From contig JAHKAK010000059.1 in assembly GCA_018826025.1 (NCBI GenBank), positions 1 through 19,680 of the forward strand: a DNA stretch of 19,680 nucleotides, written 5' to 3'. Below the pieces are notes generated by a model that ran no database searches, was not told where the DNA came from, and saw only the letters and a list, made by a program, of their open reading frames with translations. Source of the DNA: Patescibacteria group bacterium (GTDB lineage Bacteria > Patescibacteriota > Minisyncoccia > Portnoybacterales > GWB1-42-6). This document shows positions 15,316 through 19,680 of the stretch, piece by piece. Position numbers and translations under genes: made by a program. Position 1 is the stretch's first letter. The number at the start of each line of letters is the position of its first letter.

Positions 15316-15358
15316 TGTGTGTCAAAATCTTAGCACATTTTTTTGAATTTATCTACTT

Positions 15359-15387
15359 TTTATACCAAAAAGATACCCTGCTATAAA
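15359..15387 (-). promoter_or_regulatory. Possible promoter before the 453-aa radical SAM gene
   Basis: In the 88-bp gap between the ATP-grasp and radical SAM genes, the minus strand reads TTTATA (15382-15387, 4 of 6 to the -35 consensus), a 17-bp spacer and TATAAA (15359-15364, 5 of 6 to the -10 consensus). The start codon is about 44 nt further on. In such AT-rich DNA this match could be chance. Confidence 0.28.
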
Positions 15388-15403
15388 AACTAATTTCACC
15401 TAC

Positions 15404-16627
15404 CTAGAATAAAGACTTTAACTTATTAATATATTCATTAACTTCCTTGCGTGATTTACCCGCAGACATCAGTTGAAGTTCCCCGTTAAAATCCAAAACA
15501 TCAGCGCCAATCGGAAATATTCCAAAATCACCTTTCTTTTTAATGAACACCTTCCTGCTCTTTCCAATAAACTCCCTAAAAGACATTGGCTTAACGTTAA
15601 AAGTAAAAAATTTCCAACAAATTTTCTCGTTGCCAAATAATTTTTCAATAATCAAAGCTGGGAAGGTACTTCCGTTTATGCGGGCATTTACTTCGGTTGA
15701 ATAAACTTTTCCTTGTTTTGTCACAATATAATCAATTCCCGCCAAACCAAAAATTCGCTTAGCCTGAAGATAATCGCATATTTTTTCCGATATTTCATTA
15801 ATGGTTTTCCAAACAGCCGGCTTTTTTGCCAAAAACGAAGGGTAAAGATTACCGTAATAAGAAACCTCATCTTTCTCCAATAATTGGTCGGTGGCAATAA
15901 TAAACTCAATATTATTTTCAGTGATAAAATATTGAAAATTGGGGCGATATTCGACATTTTCAATAAAACCCTCTAAAACAAAACTTTTTTGCTCGCTAAA
16001 GTTGTCTTTTAAACATGGGCTAAAATCCTCTTCTTTTTCTATAACAAAAATGCCGAATCCTGATACAGACCTTTCTTTTTTTAAGACCACTTTTTTAAAA
16101 CCCAGCTTTTTAAGTTCCTTAAAATGCCTTTCCGCTTTTTCTAAATTTGTTTGGTAACCGGGAATTGTCGGCAATTCAAGTTCTTTCAAAACTTGCTTAT
16201 AATTTGATTTGTTGTTGATCCAATCGGTCAAATCCGCCGAGCGAAAAAGAAAAGCGTTGATTTTTTGAGCCAAAGTTCCTGTGTCCCAGCTTTCTATAAA
16301 AGGAAAAAGGAAATTAAATTTTTCCTGTTTTAATTTTTTAATCAACGGCTCATCAGCCAAAATCGCTTTGGTTAATGAGGGATATTTCAAATAAGAATCG
16401 GCGTAAAAAATATTTTTTGGTTTTATTTTGGCTAACCCTAAACTCTGATAATAATCCCACAAAAAAGGGTCTATTTTTTCTCCAAAAATGGTAAAATTAT
16501 TTTCTTCCAAAAGTGGAAGAATTCGCTTATCGTAAAGCTTGCGCCGATCTTCTTTATGAGTATCGGCTTCTTCGTGGCGGTCATTAAGATAAAGATTTTT
16601 GCTGCCGGGAAAAAATTTACTAAACAT
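15404..16627 (-). CDS. ATP-grasp ligase
   Basis: This 407-aa enzyme probably forms an acyl-phosphate and joins it to an amine, as ATP-grasp ligases do. Residues 1-135 form a pre-ATP-grasp-like domain. ATP-binding segments include VVLKKERSVSGFGIFVIEK (180-198), with candidate lysines 183 and 184, and SFVLEGFIENVEYRPN (215-230). The metal-binding end of the active site is clear: GLAGIDYIVTKQGKVYSTEVNARINGS (positions 294-320) contains D299, E312 and N314. A C-terminal tail of about 65 residues follows (GIFPIGADVLDF). The start overlaps the end of the TsaD-like gene by 8 nt, so the two are co-translated. Relatives include peptide ligases in natural-product and peptide-modification clusters, but the substrate cannot be read from the sequence. 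Confidence 0.78.
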   Translation of the reverse strand: MFSKFFPGSKNLYLNDRHEEADTHKEDRRKLYDKRILPLLEENNFTIFGEKIDPFLWDYYQSLGLAKIKPKNIFYADSYLKYPSLTKAILADEPLIKKLKQEKFNFLFPFIESWDTGTLAQKINAFLFRSADLTDWINNKSNYKQVLKELELPTIPGYQTNLEKAERHFKELKKLGFKKVVLKKERSVSGFGIFVIEKEEDFSPCLKDNFSEQKSFVLEGFIENVEYRPNFQYFITENNIEFIIATDQLLEKDEVSYYGNLYPSFLAKKPAVWKTINEISEKICDYLQAKRIFGLAGIDYIVTKQGKVYSTEVNARINGSTFPALIIEKLFGNEKICWKFFTFNVKPMSFREFIGKSRKVFIKKKGDFGIFPIGADVLDFNGELQLMSAGKSRKEVNEYINKLKSLF

Positions 16628-17723
16628 TTTTATTTCGTCGTTGATTTAATGCCATCTCCTCTAATCTTAAATTGGAATCGATTATAATCCCGCCGCGAGT
16701 GAGCCTCTCTTTTTGGGTCTTTGACAGCCTTCTATACTTAAAATATCCCCAAGAAGCAATCATGGCGGCATTATCGGTACAAAAAGATTTCTGTTTGGGA
16801 CATTTAAACTCTAAACTTGCGACGACACATTTCTCACCGATCATCTTTCTTAAGGTGTTATTGGCAGAAATGCCTCCCACCAGATGAATTTCTTGAACTT
16901 TTTCTTTAGCGGCTAATTTTATTAATCCATCGCTTATTAATTGGGCCATAGAATTTTCAAAGCTAGCCGCGAAATCAGAAATGAATTGATGAGAAAAACC
17001 GTAACGTTTTTTAAGTTCTCGGCTGATTACTTGCTTCACTATTTTTTCCATCGGAGAAAAATCAAGCTTTGTTATATCAAAATGACCTATTCTTTTATAA
17101 AAATCAAAGAGCGTTTTATTTCCTTTTGTGGCATATTCGGAAATAACGGGAGCGCTGCCAATAGGCCCCCCTATTTTTAGGGCGTCGGCGACATAACCGT
17201 AAACCGCGCCGATTCCCCTAAAATTCGGCTTGTTTTTTTTCCTCTCTTCCATTCCTTCTATTCTGTAAAGTTCCCTGAAGCCAAACTTATTATTCAAAAT
17301 CTTGACGATGCTGCTATGACCGCCGGAAGAACTTAAAACTAAAATCGGGAAACTAAAATCTTTCGGGTCACGCTCCAGCCAGCTTGAAAAATAGTGGGCT
17401 TCCTGATGATGCACCGTAATTAAGGGTTTATTAAATGTCTTAGATAAAGTCTCGGCGGCAGTCGCTCCAATTAAAGTATTGGAAAAAAAGCTGCCAAAAT
17501 TATTGACGCTAACCAAAGAAATCTCTTCCGGCCGGCATTTGGCTTTCTGCATCGCTTTTTTAATTACGAGGCCAATTTGATTCAAATGCAGATCAACTAA
17601 TTGATAAAGCCTTCCTGAGTCCATTATTGTATGCTCAACCACATTGGATAAAACAAACCGGCCGTCTTCAACAACAGCCGCGCAGACATCATGCAAAATT
17701 GTATCTATTCCTATTATTTTCAT
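16620..17723 (-). CDS. Divergent TsaD/Kae1-like (threonyl)carbamoyl transferase
   Basis: This 367-aa protein of the Kae1/TsaD family (ASKHA fold) keeps the metal-binding HHQEAH (105-110; H106, H110), SSGGHSSIV (132-140), GGISANNTLR (283-292) and CTDNAAMIA (315-323; D317). It departs from canonical TsaD in two diagnostic places. The N-terminal motif is GIDTILHDVCAAVV instead of GIETSCDET. The central region reads FRGIGAVYGYVADALKIGGP instead of the usual DDAxGEAFDK pattern. This suggests a paralogue that transfers a carbamoyl-type group to a substrate other than tRNA A37. The YrdC-like protein two genes upstream could supply the activated carbamoyl adenylate. It overlaps the ATP-grasp gene by 8 nt and lies 29 bp after the formyltransferase gene. 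It could still be the only TsaD of a reduced genome. Confidence 0.75.
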   Translation of the reverse strand: MKIIGIDTILHDVCAAVVEDGRFVLSNVVEHTIMDSGRLYQLVDLHLNQIGLVIKKAMQKAKCRPEEISLVSVNNFGSFFSNTLIGATAAETLSKTFNKPLITVHHQEAHYFSSWLERDPKDFSFPILVLSSSGGHSSIVKILNNKFGFRELYRIEGMEERKKNKPNFRGIGAVYGYVADALKIGGPIGSAPVISEYATKGNKTLFDFYKRIGHFDITKLDFSPMEKIVKQVISRELKKRYGFSHQFISDFAASFENSMAQLISDGLIKLAAKEKVQEIHLVGGISANNTLRKMIGEKCVVASLEFKCPKQKSFCTDNAAMIASWGYFKYRRLSKTQKERLTRGGIIIDSNLRLEEMALNQRRNKNV

Positions 17724-17752
17724 GTCTTCTAAATTAATATGGCTGGCAAAAA

Positions 17753-18568
17753 TTAATTACTTTCTTCTACTTCTTTTTCAAGCTCAACAGATCCCTTGAC
17801 TAATCTTCCGTCTTCAACCAGATATATTTTTTTTCCTTCAATTTTAATATATGGGGGTAAATAAGAAAAAATCTTACAATATTTTAGTATCTTTTTATTC
17901 GACCAATTAATATTCACCTCCCGATTTATTTTCTTTAAAAATTCTAATGAATAATATCTTGAATTTTTATTGTTAATTTTTTTATTAGCAGCTTTATATT
18001 TGCCCGCTAACAATAATGGAACAACCTCAATAAATAATTCAAACGCTTCCTCGCTGGTTAGCTTTAAGAGCTGCGAAGAATTCATTGACTTTGAAATCGC
18101 AAACTTTCTAACTTTAATTATTTCTCCCTTGTCTATATATTTATCTATAAAATGAAGGGTTGCTCCAAATTCTTTTTCATTATTTCTAATAGCATGGAGG
18201 CAACAATGCCGCCCTCGATATTTCGGCAATGGAGCCAGGTGCAGATTAACTATGCCATTTCGTGCATGTTTAATAATGTTATCCGGAATTATTATCCTAT
18301 TACAAACAGAGAAACCCATATCAATAGATAATTTTAAAAAATTATCTATATCAAAAATTCTTTTTATGCCGTATTCCGACGCTAACTGGCCGATAGATAA
18401 ATTTGCACTATTAAATTGATCATCTTCATACACCGCGATAATTTTAATTTCTTTTTTCAAATGTTTTTCCAATAAATACTTGAATGCTTTATAATCGAGA
18501 GAAGATTCCCTTGGTCTTTTACCACCAAAAAAGATGATGTTTTTATTTTTATAATTTAACTTATTCAT
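17753..18568 (-). CDS. Formyltransferase (Fmt/PurN-type fold)
   Basis: This 271-aa protein is predicted to transfer a formyl group from 10-formyl-tetrahydrofolate to an amine. The formyltransferase core is visible: NGIVNLHLAPLPKYRGRH spans residues 104-121 and carries N108 and H110. GATLHFIDKYIDKGEII follows at 135-151 with D147, so the Asn-His-Asp catalytic set is present. An N-terminal Rossmann-like segment opens with NIIFFGGKRP. The C-terminal part (about 215-271) resembles an OB-like subdomain (IKIEGKKIYLVEDGRLVKGS). The protein is shorter than typical methionyl-tRNA formyltransferase (about 310 aa). Its position between TsaD-like and YrdC-like genes, 10 bp after the latter, argues for a cluster-specific acceptor. 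Formylated sugar-nucleotide or peptide products are known for relatives. Confidence 0.8.
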   Translation of the reverse strand: MNKLNYKNKNIIFFGGKRPRESSLDYKAFKYLLEKHLKKEIKIIAVYEDDQFNSANLSIGQLASEYGIKRIFDIDNFLKLSIDMGFSVCNRIIIPDNIIKHARNGIVNLHLAPLPKYRGRHCCLHAIRNNEKEFGATLHFIDKYIDKGEIIKVRKFAISKSMNSSQLLKLTSEEAFELFIEVVPLLLAGKYKAANKKINNKNSRYYSLEFLKKINREVNINWSNKKILKYCKIFSYLPPYIKIEGKKIYLVEDGRLVKGSVELEKEVEESN

Positions 18569-18578
18569 GAATAAATCA

Positions 18579-19250
18579 TCATTTAAAATTATTACAAAAA
18601 AGTTTCTCTAGTTTATTGTTTAATTCATCATTTTTTATTTCCCCGTCCCTTATTATCTTAATTTCTTTGTCGCTAATCTCAATAACGGTCGATGGTTTTC
18701 GTTCGGGTAATTCTCCGGCATCAAGGATAATATCTGGCCTGACACCCCTGCCAAAAACTCCTCTAAAATAGTCCATCAACTCTTTAATTGAATAAGTATT
18801 GCCTAGCCCCGAAAGATTAGCACTTGTTCCAATAACAGGAGTCCGATTAAACTTGGATAAAGTGGAGGTCACCTTATTAAAAGGCACCCTAAAACCAAGG
18901 CTCTCGTAATCCGGATTAAGATATGCCGGCAAAACACCTTTTTTTCGAGACACAACAAAAGTAAAGGGCTCGTTGGGAAAGGTTTTTTGAATCTTATAAA
19001 TTAAAGGGCTAAATTTACCATATTTGGCTATATCGCTCAACTTATATAATCCCAAGTTAAAAGCTTTTTTTCTTTCTCTTCTCTTAATCTTTTGAACTTT
19101 CCTGATTGACTCAATATTTGTCGCATCGCCTACAAGCGTATAAACTGCATCCCCGGGCACTATTGCCAGTCCTCCTTTTTGAATAGCCTCAGCCACTTTT
19201 TTAATAATCTTAGGATCAGGATTTTTATAGTCTATTTTTATTATCTTCAT
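18579..19250 (-). CDS. Divergent YrdC/Sua5 (TsaC-like) carbamoyl-adenylate synthase
   Basis: This 223-aa protein has the YrdC fold. Recognisable motifs are GGLAIVPGDAVYTLVGDAT (26-44), KIKRRERKKAF (54-64), GFRVPFN (119-125), GTSANLSG (141-148), PSTVIEI (186-192) and IIRDGEI (199-205). In canonical TsaC/Sua5 the first motif is close to YPT-D/E-TVYGLG; here Thr and Gly are replaced (VPGDAVYTLV) and the KxRP segment is altered. The family condenses threonine, bicarbonate and ATP to threonylcarbamoyl-AMP. YrdC domains in other pathways (HypF, TobZ) make carbamoyl-AMP instead. Presence in the same unit as a divergent TsaD-like protein suggests the two act in sequence. The gene ends with TGA, lies 10 bp before the formyltransferase and starts 9 bp after the upstream radical SAM gene. 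Confidence 0.8.
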   Translation of the reverse strand: MKIIKIDYKNPDPKIIKKVAEAIQKGGLAIVPGDAVYTLVGDATNIESIRKVQKIKRRERKKAFNLGLYKLSDIAKYGKFSPLIYKIQKTFPNEPFTFVVSRKKGVLPAYLNPDYESLGFRVPFNKVTSTLSKFNRTPVIGTSANLSGLGNTYSIKELMDYFRGVFGRGVRPDIILDAGELPERKPSTVIEISDKEIKIIRDGEIKNDELNNKLEKLFCNNFK

Positions 19251-19259
19251 AATTAACTT

Positions 19260-19680
19260 CTAATATTTAAAGGGTTTTAATCCTTGATAATTAAAATTTT
19301 TAATATAAATAGGATCAATACCATTGCAACGATTTTTTAAAGCACACTCCACACATTCTAGAGACAAGCCATGTCGATTTGTATCATAGGGCTCTATTTT
19401 AATTGGAAACTTTAATAATCCTTTTTTGTTAATTTTAACATATTTAAGAGCTCGTCTTTTTCTAAAATTGAATTTAAGAAAAAAAGATAATTCTTTTCTA
19501 TTTAGATAACAAAAAGGTATATTCCTTAATAATAACGGAATCTTATTGTCAATTATTACATTAGAAACCTTTAAAAAGCTTTTACTAAACTGCTTCCAGG
19601 GAGAAATAAAAATAGGAAAATAAAAATTAAAGGGAACTCTAAGTTCTATATAAAAACTGCTTTTACTGCCTTGGTAATAA
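19260..19680 (-). CDS. C-terminal part of another radical SAM protein (5' end outside window)
   Basis: An open frame enters from the right edge and ends at the TAG at 19260-19262, giving 139 residues. The sequence carries NIPFCYLNRKEL and then ECVECALKNRCNGIDPIYI, ending in GLKPFKY. This matches the P-x-C, C-x2-C-x5-C and terminal pattern of the 298-, 305-, 289- and 640-aa radical SAM proteins. The N-terminal CxxxCxxC half must lie beyond the window. It is the first gene of the region seen in transcription order and is followed after 9 bp by the YrdC-like gene, so the YrdC/TsaD part belongs to the same unit as the radical SAM family. Confidence 0.72.
   Translation of the reverse strand, partial: YYQGSKSSFYIELRVPFNFYFPIFISPWKQFSKSFLKVSNVIIDNKIPLLLRNIPFCYLNRKELSFFLKFNFRKRRALKYVKINKKGLLKFPIKIEPYDTNRHGLSLECVECALKNRCNGIDPIYIKNFNYQGLKPFKY

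Noticed and set aside
18579..18581. Recoded UGA (glycine) as in some CPR lineages
   Set aside because: TGA closes the YrdC-like gene here and the 298-aa gene at 12704-12706, with the protein ends falling where expected. The standard code fits.
16620..19250. Ordinary t6A tRNA modification and initiator-tRNA formylation genes
   Set aside because: The TsaD-like and YrdC-like proteins differ at diagnostic motifs, the formyltransferase is short, and all are interleaved with cluster genes. Not fully excluded without the rest of the genome.

Overview
All genes in this window lie on the minus strand, so the region reads right to left. It is AT-rich and tightly packed, with several gene overlaps, one TAATG junction and one ATGA junction. 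Several genes end in TGA, so the standard bacterial code applies. A Cys-rich PKD-type surface protein, a membrane-anchored TPR protein and an archaeal-style A24 prepilin peptidase suggest a Patescibacteria/CPR bacterium (Parcubacteria-like). That placement is inference; no rRNA or other phylogenetic marker is present.

Region A (about 1-2437) is a His-Xaa-Ser (HXS) peptide-modification locus. At the left edge is the start of hxsA, which has a long leader followed by ten X-Ser-His triplets and runs out of the window. Upstream of it lie hxsB (radical SAM/SPASM maturase), a short HxsD-like protein and a longer HxsD. The HxsC-like radical SAM enzyme is about 5 kb away at 7079-8017, where it overlaps an archaeal-type prepilin peptidase gene.

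Region B (2518-5715) lies between the two HXS parts. It encodes a secreted Cys-rich/PKD protein of visibly higher GC and a TPR protein with an N-terminal membrane anchor. A good extended -10 promoter precedes the TPR gene.

Region C (5881-15315) is a dense radical SAM operon. In transcription order it holds a 453-aa SPASM protein preceded by half of another radical SAM unit, an 81-aa protein of unknown function, a 298-aa radical SAM protein, a 640-aa tandem fusion of two radical SAM units, a 289-aa radical SAM protein, a DUF483-like Cys protein, a 305-aa radical SAM protein, the HxsC-like protein and the prepilin peptidase. Apart from the SPASM half of the 453-aa protein, these radical SAM units share a C-terminal P-x-C then C-x2-C-x5-C pattern and look like a local family expansion.

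Region D (15404-19680), upstream in the same direction, encodes an ATP-grasp ligase, a divergent TsaD/Kae1-like protein, a formyltransferase, a divergent YrdC/Sua5 (TsaC)-like protein and, cut by the right edge, the end of one more radical SAM protein of the same family. A TsaC/TsaD-like pair beside a formyltransferase, an ATP-grasp enzyme and a series of radical SAM enzymes suggests a dedicated modification or biosynthesis pathway rather than tRNA t6A housekeeping. The whole window can be read as an expanded peptide-maturation island built around an HXS system. The link between the HXS part and the rest rests on proximity, the HxsC overlap and family similarity, and has not been shown.
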